Assembly: GCA_030526425.1 (NCBI GenBank)
Contig: JAUNCT010000006.1
Location: 1-64,000, forward strand
Reading direction: 5' to 3'
From: Clostridia bacterium
Lineage (GTDB): Bacteria > Bacillota > Clostridia > Christensenellales > CAG-138
DNA length: 64,000 nt
The position numbers were made by a program, and so were the translations under genes. The notes beneath the pieces were generated by a model. That model was not told the origin of the DNA and searched no databases. It worked only from the letters and a program-made list of their open reading frames with translations. Each line of letters starts with the position of its first letter. The first letter of the stretch is position 1. Shown in pieces: positions 30,166-38,600 of the stretch.

Positions 30166-32724
30166 ATGAATATCGCAGTCATCGGCGGCGTTGCAGCCGG
30201 CACGAAAGTTGCCGCAAAGCTGTTGCGCCGTGACCGCAACGCCTCCGTCACCGTCTATACCAAGGGCAAAGACATCTCCTACGCGGGGTGCGGTCTCCCC
30301 TACTACATCGGCGGCAGCATCGAAACGCGCGAGGAACTCATCGTCAACACACCCGAGAAGTACACCGGGCTGACAGGCGTTGCCGTGAAGACCGGCATGG
30401 AAGCCGTTGCACTCGACGCGGCGAACAAGACCGTCCGCTTCGCCAACGGCGAGACCGCGGCGTACGACAAGCTCGTCATCGCGACGGGTGCGGCGCCGTT
30501 CGTTCCGAACGTGCCCGGCACCGACAAGAAGGGCGTGTTCACCGTACGTATGCCCGACGACGCCGTGGAAATGCGCGATTACATCGACGCCAACAAGTGC
30601 CGCAGCGCGGTCATCGTCGGCGGCAGCTTCATCGGTCTCGAAATCGCCGAGAACCTCATCGCCAAAGGCGTGCAGGTCACCGTCGTCGACATGGCGGATC
30701 AGATCCTGCCGAACCTGTTCGATGCGGAAATGGCGGATTACTTGCGCCGTCAGCTCATCGCCAAGGGCATGCGCGTCATCAACGGCGCGGCACTCGAAGC
30801 GATCGAAGGCGGCGAAACCGTGACCGGTGTGAAGACCGCCGTCGGCAGCTTCTCCGGCGAAGTGTGCGTGCTGGCCATCGGCGTGCGCCCCGCGACCGCA
30901 TGGCTTGCGGATTCCGGCATCGCGCTCGACCGCGGCACGGTGATCGTGAACGAAAAGCTCGAAACGAACCTGCCCGATGTCTACGCTGTCGGCGACTGCG
31001 CGGAAGTTTTCAACCGCATCACGAAGAAGCCGCAGTGGTCCGCGATGGGTTCGACCGCGAACATCACCGCGCGCCTGCTCGCCAAGGACCTCACGGGGGA
31101 TTCCGCCGTGTACGGCGGCTGCCTCGGCACCGGTGTCATCCGTCTGACCGATGAACTGAACGCGGGCCGTACCGGTCTCACCGAACAGCAGGCAATTGCA
31201 GCAGGTTTCGATGTCGTTACCGCGACCTGCGTCACCGACGACAAGGCGCACTACTACAGCGATGCCGCGACCTTCGTCACCAAGCTCGTTGCCGATAAGG
31301 CAAGCCGCAAGTTGCTCGGCATCCAGGTCGTCGGCGCGGGCGCCGTGGACAAGATGGTCGACATCGCGGTCACGGGCATTTCGATGGGCGCGAAGATCGA
31401 TGATTTCGACACGCTCGATTTTGCATACGCGCCGCCGTTCTCCACGGCGATCCACCCCTTCGTGCAGGCCTGCTACATCCTCGAGAACAAGATGGACGGC
31501 GTGTACGAGAGCATGACCCCCGCCGCTTACGCCGCAGGTGCAGCCGCAGATTACAAGGTCATCGACGTGAGCCCCGAGGCGACGATTCCCGGTGCCAAGT
31601 GGGTCGATCTTGCAAAGGTCACCGGACCCATCGAAGGACTCGCAAAAGACGAGAAGCTGCTGCTCGTTTGCGCAAAGGGCAAGCGCGGCTACTTCCTCCA
31701 GAACCGCCTGAAGGCATACGGCTACACGAACACCCTTGCACTCGAAGGCGGTCTGTTCGTCAACAAGGTCAAGGTCAGCTTTGCGGGCGGCAAGCTCCCC
31801 GCAGAGGAGATCAAGCGCGTGAAGGGTCTCGGTTGCCTGCAGGACAAGCGTTACCCCGACGTGTTCAACGTGCGCGTCATCACCCGCAACGGTCTCATCT
31901 CCAGCGAAGAACACCGCACGATCGCCGAGGCTGCGGAGCGCTTCGGTTCCGGCGCGGTCACGATGACCACGCGCCTCACGCTCGAGATCCAGGGTGTGCC
32001 GTACGACAACATCCAGCCGCTCATCGACTTCCTCGGCGAGCACGGCATCATCACCGGCGGTACGGGTTCGCTTGTGCGCCCCGTCGTTTCCTGCAAGGGC
32101 ACGACCTGCCAGTACGGTCTGTACGATACCTTCGGCATCAGCGAGAAGATGCACAACACCTTCTACCTCGGCTATCACGGCGTGACCCTGCCGCACAAGT
32201 TCAAGATCGGTCTCGGCGGCTGCCCGAACAACTGCATCAAGCCGAGCCTGAACGACCTCGGTGTTATCGGTCAGCGCATCCCCGTGATCGATTACGCGAA
32301 GTGCCGCGGTTGCAAGGTCTGCCAGGTCGAGAGCAGCTGCCCGATCAAGATCGCACAGGTCGAAAACGGCAAGATCCACATCGATCCGAACGAGTGCAAC
32401 AACTGCGGACGCTGCGCGGGCAAGTGCCCCTTCGGCGCGCTGGAAGAATACCGCAACGGCTACAAGGTCACCATCGGCGGACGCTGGGGCAAGAAGATCG
32501 CGCACGGTCAGGCGCTGACCAAGATCTTCACCACCGAAGAGGAACTGATGGACGTCGTCGAAAAGTCGATCCTGCTGTTCCGCGACGAGGGCATCACCGG
32601 CGAGCGCTTTGCCGACACCGTGGCGCGCCTCGGCTTCGACTACGTGAACGACAAGCTCGTCAACGGCACCGTCGACAAGGAAGCAGTATTGAAGAAGAAC
32701 GTCAAGGGCGGCGCGACCTGCTGA
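30166..32724 (+). CDS. CoA-disulfide-reductase / rhodanese / siroheme reductase / ferredoxin fusion
   Basis: An 852-residue cytoplasmic redox fusion. Residues 1 to about 450 are an FAD/NAD(P) disulfide oxidoreductase of the CoA-disulfide-reductase/NADH-oxidase type: FAD loop GGVAAGT, single redox Cys C42 in AGCGLPYYIGG, NAD loop VGGSFIGLE. About 460-545 is rhodanese-like with C502 in VCAKGKR. About 555-705 is a compact nitrite/sulfite-reductase domain with siroheme/4Fe-4S-type cysteines C643-x4-C648 and C686-x3-C690. About 709-765 has two 4Fe-4S ferredoxin motifs (C713/716/719/725 and C744/747/750/754). It probably moves electrons from NAD(P)H to a sulfur oxyanion or persulfide; the substrate is inference. 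AGGAG precedes the ATG. It is divergent from a LysR gene. Confidence 0.88.
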   Translation: MNIAVIGGVAAGTKVAAKLLRRDRNASVTVYTKGKDISYAGCGLPYYIGGSIETREELIVNTPEKYTGLTGVAVKTGMEAVALDAANKTVRFANGETAAYDKLVIATGAAPFVPNVPGTDKKGVFTVRMPDDAVEMRDYIDANKCRSAVIVGGSFIGLEIAENLIAKGVQVTVVDMADQILPNLFDAEMADYLRRQLIAKGMRVINGAALEAIEGGETVTGVKTAVGSFSGEVCVLAIGVRPATAWLADSGIALDRGTVIVNEKLETNLPDVYAVGDCAEVFNRITKKPQWSAMGSTANITARLLAKDLTGDSAVYGGCLGTGVIRLTDELNAGRTGLTEQQAIAAGFDVVTATCVTDDKAHYYSDAATFVTKLVADKASRKLLGIQVVGAGAVDKMVDIAVTGISMGAKIDDFDTLDFAYAPPFSTAIHPFVQACYILENKMDGVYESMTPAAYAAGAAADYKVIDVSPEATIPGAKWVDLAKVTGPIEGLAKDEKLLLVCAKGKRGYFLQNRLKAYGYTNTLALEGGLFVNKVKVSFAGGKLPAEEIKRVKGLGCLQDKRYPDVFNVRVITRNGLISSEEHRTIAEAAERFGSGAVTMTTRLTLEIQGVPYDNIQPLIDFLGEHGIITGGTGSLVRPVVSCKGTTCQYGLYDTFGISEKMHNTFYLGYHGVTLPHKFKIGLGGCPNNCIKPSLNDLGVIGQRIPVIDYAKCRGCKVCQVESSCPIKIAQVENGKIHIDPNECNNCGRCAGKCPFGALEEYRNGYKVTIGGRWGKKIAHGQALTKIFTTEEELMDVVEKSILLFRDEGITGERFADTVARLGFDYVNDKLVNGTVDKEAVLKKNVKGGATC

Positions 32725-32922
32725 CCTTGCATCGATAAAACCGAATATTCCGGAAGGATACTGCCGGACTGCACGGAAGCAGTGGAAGGGCCTTAAAACG
32801 ATATCCTCCGGGGGATACGAAACCTGTCCCCCGGGAGGAGTCTGCCCCGAAACCGCCGCGCGGTCCGGCAGTTCGCTTTCCCGGCGGCAATACACCAAAC
32901 GAAACGAAGAACGGAGAACCGA
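32725..32922 (+). other. Structured leader between the reductase fusion and the ABC transporter operon
   Basis: This 198-base gap has a GCACGGAAGC hairpin region (about 32770-32800) and a GC-rich stem at about 32808-32844. The fragments CAGTGGAAGGGCC and GGAGGAGTCTGCC resemble parts of the 3' half of a cobalamin riboswitch. However, the conserved 5' core is not found, so no riboswitch is called. No -10 box stands out. The gap may simply be a processed intercistronic region. Confidence 0.25.
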
Positions 32923-33846
32923 ATGAAAAAGCATCTGATCCTGTTGTTGACCCTTGTGACCGCGCTGTGCCTCGGCATGGGCGCGGCGAACGCTTTGACC
33001 TTCACCGACGACCGCGGGCGCGAAGTCACCGTGGAAAACCCCGAACGCGGCGCCGCCCTGCTCGCAAGCTATGCGAAGGTGTGGCAGCTGGCGGGCGGCA
33101 ACGTTGTTGCGACGCCGCACGACGCGTGGGACGACCTCCACCTCGATCTCGCCCCCGACACCGTGAACATCGGCAAGGTCAACAGCATCTCGCTCGAGCT
33201 GCTGCTTTCGGCAAAGCCCGATTTCATCCTCGCGGGGACGGCGTACAAGCAGCCCCTCGAATGGGAGGAGATGTTCGCCTCGCTCGGCATCCCCGTGGCG
33301 TATTTCGAGACGGACGACTTCGCCTCGTACCTGCGCATGCTCGACATCCTCACGCAGCTCACGGGGGACCGCGAGGCCTACGCGCGCTACGGCACGGATG
33401 TGCAGGAAACCATCGACGAAACGATCGCCAAGGGCAAGGAACGCACCGTGTCGAACGGTTCGCCCAAGGTGCTGACGATGACCGCGGCGGCGAACTTCGT
33501 GAAGGCGAAGAACAGCGGCACGGTGCTCGGCGCGATTCTGAAGGACCTCGGCTGTGTGAACATCGCCGACTCGGACACGATGCTGCTCGAGAACCTGAGC
33601 GTGGAGCGCATCGTCGCCGAGGACCCCGATTACATCTTCATCGTCCAGCGCGGCGACGACACCGAGGGCATGCGCGCGTATGTCCGCACGACCCTCGAGG
33701 AGGATCCGCTGTGGCAGTCCCTCACGGCCGTGAAAAACGGACGCTTCTTCATCGTCGACAAGGAGCTGTACGGTATGAAGCCCAATGAGCGCTGGGGCGA
33801 GGCGTACGCCGTGATCGAAGCGATCCTCGAAGGGAACGAAGGATGA
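32923..33846 (+). CDS. ABC transporter substrate-binding protein, BtuF/FepB/FhuD type
   Basis: A 307-residue extracytoplasmic receptor of the helical-backbone class III family (iron-siderophore, haem or cobalamin). The signal peptide (1 to about 25) ends in AANA|LTF without a lipobox. The family-typical start FTDDRGREVTVENPERGAALLAS is followed by NSISLELLLSAKPDFILAG and, near the C-terminus, EDPLWQSLTAVKNGRFFIVDKELYGMKPNERW. GAGAA precedes the ATG. Its stop overlaps the permease start as ATGA. The ligand cannot be read; the upstream Fe-S/siroheme protein makes iron chelate, haem or corrinoid likely. Confidence 0.88.
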   Translation: MKKHLILLLTLVTALCLGMGAANALTFTDDRGREVTVENPERGAALLASYAKVWQLAGGNVVATPHDAWDDLHLDLAPDTVNIGKVNSISLELLLSAKPDFILAGTAYKQPLEWEEMFASLGIPVAYFETDDFASYLRMLDILTQLTGDREAYARYGTDVQETIDETIAKGKERTVSNGSPKVLTMTAAANFVKAKNSGTVLGAILKDLGCVNIADSDTMLLENLSVERIVAEDPDYIFIVQRGDDTEGMRAYVRTTLEEDPLWQSLTAVKNGRFFIVDKELYGMKPNERWGEAYAVIEAILEGNEG

Positions 33847-34823
33847 AGCGTCGGTTCGCGGCGGTCGTCGCGCTGCTGATCCTTGCCGTGACCGCGAGCC
33901 TGTGCTTCGGCGCGGTGCCTCTCTCCCCCGCCGCGCTGTTCCGCGCGCTCACGGGGGATGCTTCGGAAACCGCCTTTGTCATCGTGCGGTATTCGCGCCT
34001 GCCGCGCACCGTTGCCGCGGTGCTCGCGGGGGCGGCGCTTTCGGTTTCGGGCTGTCTGTTCCAGACCGTGCTCGGCAACAAGCTCGCCTCTCCCGGGATC
34101 ATCGGCGTGAATGCGGGCGCGGCGCTTGCCGTGGCGGTGTGCGCCTCGGTCGGGGTGCTGTCGGGCTGGCTGTTTTCGGCGGCGGCATTCATGGGCGCAC
34201 TGTTCGCGACGGGCATCGTGATGCTGATCGCATGGAAAACGGGCGCTTCCCGCACGACGATCATCCTTTCGGGCGTGGCGCTGAACAGCATCCTCAACGC
34301 GTTCCGCGATGCGCTGCACGCCCTCTTCCCCGCGGCGGCGCTGACGGGCAGCGAGTTCCGCGTGGGCGGGTTTTCGGCGGTCGTCCCGGCAAGGCTGTTG
34401 CCTGCGGCGGTGCTGATCGCCCTCGGACTCGCGTTCGTGTTTCTTTCCGCGAACGACCTCGATGTGCTCTCTCTCGGCGAGGACACGGCGAAAAGCCTCG
34501 GGCTCCGCGTCGGCGCGATGCGGACGCTGTTCCTCACCGCGGGCGCGATGCTCGCGGGTTGTGCGGTGAGCTTTGCCGGCACGCTGAGCTTTGTGGGTCT
34601 GCTCGTGCCGCACATCGCGCGGCGGCTCATCGGTACGGAAAGCGCGAAGCTTTTGCCCTTCTGCGCACTCGGCGGCGCCGCATTCCTGACGGCGTGCGAC
34701 CTGTTGTCGCGCGTGATGTTCGCCCCGTACGAGTTGCCCGTCGGCATCATCATGTCGGTAGCGGGCGGTCCGTTCTTCCTGTACCTTTTGATCAAAAACC
34801 GCGGAGGACACGCCCATGCTTGA
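33843..34823 (+). CDS. FecCD/BtuC-type ABC transporter permease
   Basis: A 326-residue permease of the FecCD family with about nine to ten transmembrane helices. Family-typical stretches are RLPRTVAAVLAGAALSVSGCLFQTVLGNKLASPGIIGVNAGA near the N-terminus, LGLRVGAMRTLF, and near the end FVGLLVPHIARRLIG with ELPVGIIMSVAGGPFFLYLL. One gene is present, so it probably acts as a homodimer. It begins inside the stop of the binding-protein gene and overlaps the ATPase gene by 8 bases, forming a tight three-gene import operon. Confidence 0.93.
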   Translation: MKRRFAAVVALLILAVTASLCFGAVPLSPAALFRALTGDASETAFVIVRYSRLPRTVAAVLAGAALSVSGCLFQTVLGNKLASPGIIGVNAGAALAVAVCASVGVLSGWLFSAAAFMGALFATGIVMLIAWKTGASRTTIILSGVALNSILNAFRDALHALFPAAALTGSEFRVGGFSAVVPARLLPAAVLIALGLAFVFLSANDLDVLSLGEDTAKSLGLRVGAMRTLFLTAGAMLAGCAVSFAGTLSFVGLLVPHIARRLIGTESAKLLPFCALGGAAFLTACDLLSRVMFAPYELPVGIIMSVAGGPFFLYLLIKNRGGHAHA

Positions 34824-35577
34824 AGCCACCGGGATCACCTGCGGCTACCGCGACAGAGCCGTACTGAAGGAGGTTTCCGTTTCCGCCGAAGCGGGGCAAG
34901 TGACCGCCCTGATCGGACCGAACGGCAGCGGCAAGAGCACGCTGCTGAAGGCGCTCGGCAACATCCTGCCGCTTTCTGTCGGCAGCATCCGCCTGAACGG
35001 CGAGGACCTCACGGGGCTTGCACCGCAGCAGTTCGCGCAGCGCGTCGCCTACCTTGCGCAGGGGCGCGCCGTGCCGGACATCACCGTCGCGCGGATGGTG
35101 CTGCACGGAAGGTTCCCCTATCAGGGCTACCCGCGTAAATACCGCAAGGAGGACCGTGAGATCGCAAACCGCGCGATGGAACTGATGGGTGTTGCGGAGC
35201 TTGCGGACAAACCCCTTGCGGAGCTCAGCGGCGGTCAGCGGCAGAAGGTCTACCTTGCGATGGCGCTCGCGCAGGAAACGGACGTGCTGCTGCTCGATGA
35301 GCCGACGACTTACCTCGACATCCGCAACCAGTTCAAGCTGCTCGGCCATGCAAAGCGGCTTGCCGCCGAGGGGAAGCACGTGCTCATCAGCATCCACGAC
35401 CTGACGCAGGCGCTTGCCGTTGCGGACCGGCTCATCCTCATCGAGGGAGGCGCGGTGCGGTTTTGCGGAACGCCGGGCGAATTCGACGCGACCGACCTTG
35501 CGGAACGCGTGTTCGGCGTGCGGCTCGGGCACATCGACGAAGGCGGTATCCGGCGCCGCTATTACATCACCGATTGA
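34816..35577 (+). CDS. ABC transporter ATP-binding protein, FepC/BtuD type
   Basis: A 253-residue ATPase. Walker A (GPNGSGKS) is at 34-41, with a Q-loop (YLAQGRAVPDITVARMVLHGRFPY), signature (LSGGQRQKVYLAMALAQ), Walker B (VLLLDEPTTYLD) and H-loop (SIHDLTQALAVAD) in normal order. The phrase VARMVLHGRFPY is typical of iron-chelate/cobalamin import ATPases. It completes the binding protein-permease-ATPase set and is followed by a strong bidirectional terminator. Confidence 0.93.
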   Translation: MLEATGITCGYRDRAVLKEVSVSAEAGQVTALIGPNGSGKSTLLKALGNILPLSVGSIRLNGEDLTGLAPQQFAQRVAYLAQGRAVPDITVARMVLHGRFPYQGYPRKYRKEDREIANRAMELMGVAELADKPLAELSGGQRQKVYLAMALAQETDVLLLDEPTTYLDIRNQFKLLGHAKRLAAEGKHVLISIHDLTQALAVADRLILIEGGAVRFCGTPGEFDATDLAERVFGVRLGHIDEGGIRRRYYITD

Positions 35578-35604
35578 CAATGCATCCGAACCCAAAACAA
35601 CATT

Positions 35605-35642
35605 GGACCCGTCCACCGTTTCCGGTGGGCGGGTCCTTTTTC
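35605..35642. terminator. Bidirectional terminator between ABC operon and adhesin gene
   Basis: A GGACCCGTCCACCG/CGGTGGGCGGGTCC-type stem is followed by TTTTTTC on the plus side. It serves both the ABC transporter operon and the convergent adhesin gene. Confidence 0.85.
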
Positions 35643-35649
35643 AATGTGT

Positions 35650-38600
35650 TCAGCCTTCCTTCCTGCGGAGCATCCGCGCCGTGACGCAGAGCCCGGTGAG
35701 GGCGGCGAGCGATAGCCCGAGCCACAGCACGGGGCGGTTCTCATCGCCCGTTTTCGGCGGCTTGTAGGGGCTGTTGGTGATGGTGCCGCGGTAGTAGCAG
35801 CGGGTGTGCTCATCGGCGTGCCCGGAGCCCGCGGTGTTTTGGTAAGCGGCGCCGTAGCCTTCGACGGGGCTCTCGATGACGAAATAGTCGAGGCGCTCAT
35901 CGAGCTTCCAGCTGTACTTGGTCGGGTCGTCCTTGCTGCGCGTGGGCGGCTGCGACTCATCGCGGCAGACCGTTCCGTCGGGATAGTACAGAATGAACTT
36001 CGGCGTGGAATTGTTGCCGTCCGTCCACACCTTGTGGAAGGTGAACCAGAAGTCCACGGGAGGCACATAGGTGTTGACGACGGTGCCGCCGTTGTAGGCG
36101 CGATCCTGAGCTGCAGCGTGCCCTGTCGAGGCCGGGTTGCGGTAGGTCGTTTCGCGGTAGCGCATGCGCTGTTCCTTCACGAACCAGTCGCAGACATCGA
36201 CCCATTCGACCACGCCGGGCGAGGTCTCGATCTGCTCTCGGTGCGTGAACACGGCGTCGAGCTCGTAGCTGTAGGTGCCGGGTTCGGTCGCGCTTTGCTT
36301 GGGCTGCGCATCCGCGCCGCGGACGAGGTTGCCCTTGTCGTCGTACAGCAGGAACACGGGCGTCGGGCGGCTTTGCGTTCCGTCGTCCACCCACTCCTTC
36401 TTGAAGGTGAAGGTGAAGGGCTTCGGCGGGATGAGGGTGTTCGTGATGCGGAAGCCGTTTTCGACGCCGGTGATCGTCGTGGTGTAATCCTTCACCGCAT
36501 CCTCCGACACGGTATAGGTCACGGCGACGCCGTCCTTCAGCTGCGGCAGGTCCTCGAAGCTCGTCATCCAGCGGCCCGCCTCATCGGGGGTCACGGTGCG
36601 CGAAGCGATCTTCTTGCCGTTTTCCAGCAGGTTCACGGTGATCGACGCCGGGCGGCGCTTGTACTTGTCGCCCTCGTCCTCCCACACCTTGGTGATGAAC
36701 AGGGACACGCGCTGCTCGTTGTAGAAGTCCGCGCGGTTTTCCTTGAGGTCCGCCTTGCGGGCGCGCGTGCGGTCGGGGTACCCGGAGCCCGACGCGCGGG
36801 ACACGGGCTCGGTGTTCGCCTTGTCGATGACCCAGGTGGTGAAGCCCTCGTTGTTGCCCTCGGTCACGGCGTACTCCCAACCGTCCGGGATGCCGTGGAT
36901 GACGAGCATGTCGCCGTCCCCGAGGTCGGCGGTCGCAACGCCTGCGGTGAAACCGAGCAGCATGTCCTTGCCGTTCTTTTCGGCGACGAGCGCGCCGCCG
37001 TAGGGTTGGTTCTTCGCATCCTTCAGGGTGATGTGGAAGCGGAACACCCGCGCCTTGTCGGTGCCGAGCACCGTGTTCGTGAGCACGAGGTCGCTGCCCG
37101 CGAGGATGTTGGTGATGCTGAGCTTGTCCTTCGAGAACTCGGGCGTGTAGGCGGTGACCGGAAGCTCCGTGACGGAGTAAGCGATCGCCTTGCCGTCGGC
37201 ATCCGCCTTCGGGTAGACGCCGCTCCACTTCCAGTTGTTGCTGCGGTCCAGCACCTTGGTGTCGACCGCGTTCTTTCCGTTCGCGAGGATGCGGAAGGTC
37301 ACGGAGGACGGGCGGTAACCGAAGCGGTCGTTCTCATCGTCCCAGATCTTGCTGCCGCCGATTTGGATATCGTCGTCCTTGACGCGGCGGTTGGTGACCT
37401 GTACGACAAAGCCCGATTTCGAGGCCTTGGTTTCGGTTTCGGCGGCGAAGCCGTCCGGTACCGGGTCTTCCTGCGCGCTCCACACATAGGTCTTGCCGTT
37501 TGCGTCCTTCGGTTCGAGGTCGTTCACGGTCTTCGACCAGTTGTTGTCGGCGCTGAGGGTGAACGCGTCGCCGTAGGGCTCACCGTTGCGCGTGAGCCGC
37601 ACCGTGACGGGCACGGCGGGATGCGTGTTGTCCGTGCCGACCCACTTCTTTTCGATGGTCACGGCGATCTTACCGGGGGCGGGCGGATCGGGCACCTTGA
37701 GGGTGTTCGTCACGTTCAGCCCGTCGATCTTCGTTTCGTAACCCGCGACGGCGTCCTCTTTGACGGTGTAGGAGATCTTGTTGCCGGCGGCGTCCTTTTC
37801 GGGGTAGTAACCGCTCCAGCTCCAGGAAACGCCCGCGTTCAGGGTGAACACATCGGTCTCCTTCCCGTTCGCCATGAGGCGGATGGTCACCTGCGACGGA
37901 CGCTTGCCGAGCTTGTCGTTTTGGTCGTCCCAGATCTTTTTGCCCTCGAGCAGCACGGTGTCCGAAGCGCGGCGGTTCGTTACGGTGACAACGGTGCCGG
38001 TTTCGGCCTTTGCGCTCGAGATCGTCGCTTCGAAGCCCGCGGGTACGGGTTCTTCCGTGACGAGCCATTCGATCGTCTTGCCGTCCGCGCCCTTTTCATC
38101 GAGATTCTCGAAGGTCTTCGACCAGTTGTTGCCGGCGCTGAGGGTGAACGCGTCGCCATAGGGCTGCCCGTTGCGCGTGAGGCGAAGCGTGACGGGGACT
38201 TCGGGATGCTTGTCGTCCGTGCCGACCCACTTCTTTTCGACGGTCACGCGGACCTTGCCGGGGTCGGGTGCCTTGAGGGTGTTCGTCACGTTCAGCCCGT
38301 CGATCTTCGTTTCGTAGCCTTCGACCGGGTCTTCGGTGACGTAGTAGTTGCGCTTGTTGCCGTGCTCGTCCTCGGCGGGGTAGAAACCGCCCCAGCTCCA
38401 GGAGACGTCGTCGTTCAGGGTGAAGACGTCGATCTGGTCGTTGTTCGCCATGAGGCGGACGGTGACGGAAGCCGGGCGCTTGCCGAGGCGGTCGTTTTCA
38501 TCGACCCAGGTCTTCGTGCCGCGCAGTTGGACCTTGTCTCCGCCGGGCGTGGGCGTCGGCGTTCCGGTCGGCGTGGGCGTGGGCGTCGGGGGCGGGGTGG

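Noticed and set aside
32725..32922. Cobalamin riboswitch
   Set aside because: Only fragments of the 3' half are similar. The conserved 5' core and the closing stem could not be assembled.
30067..33141. Long minus-strand frame (1024 codons) opposite the reductase fusion
   Set aside because: The plus-strand protein has every expected redox motif. The antisense product has none.
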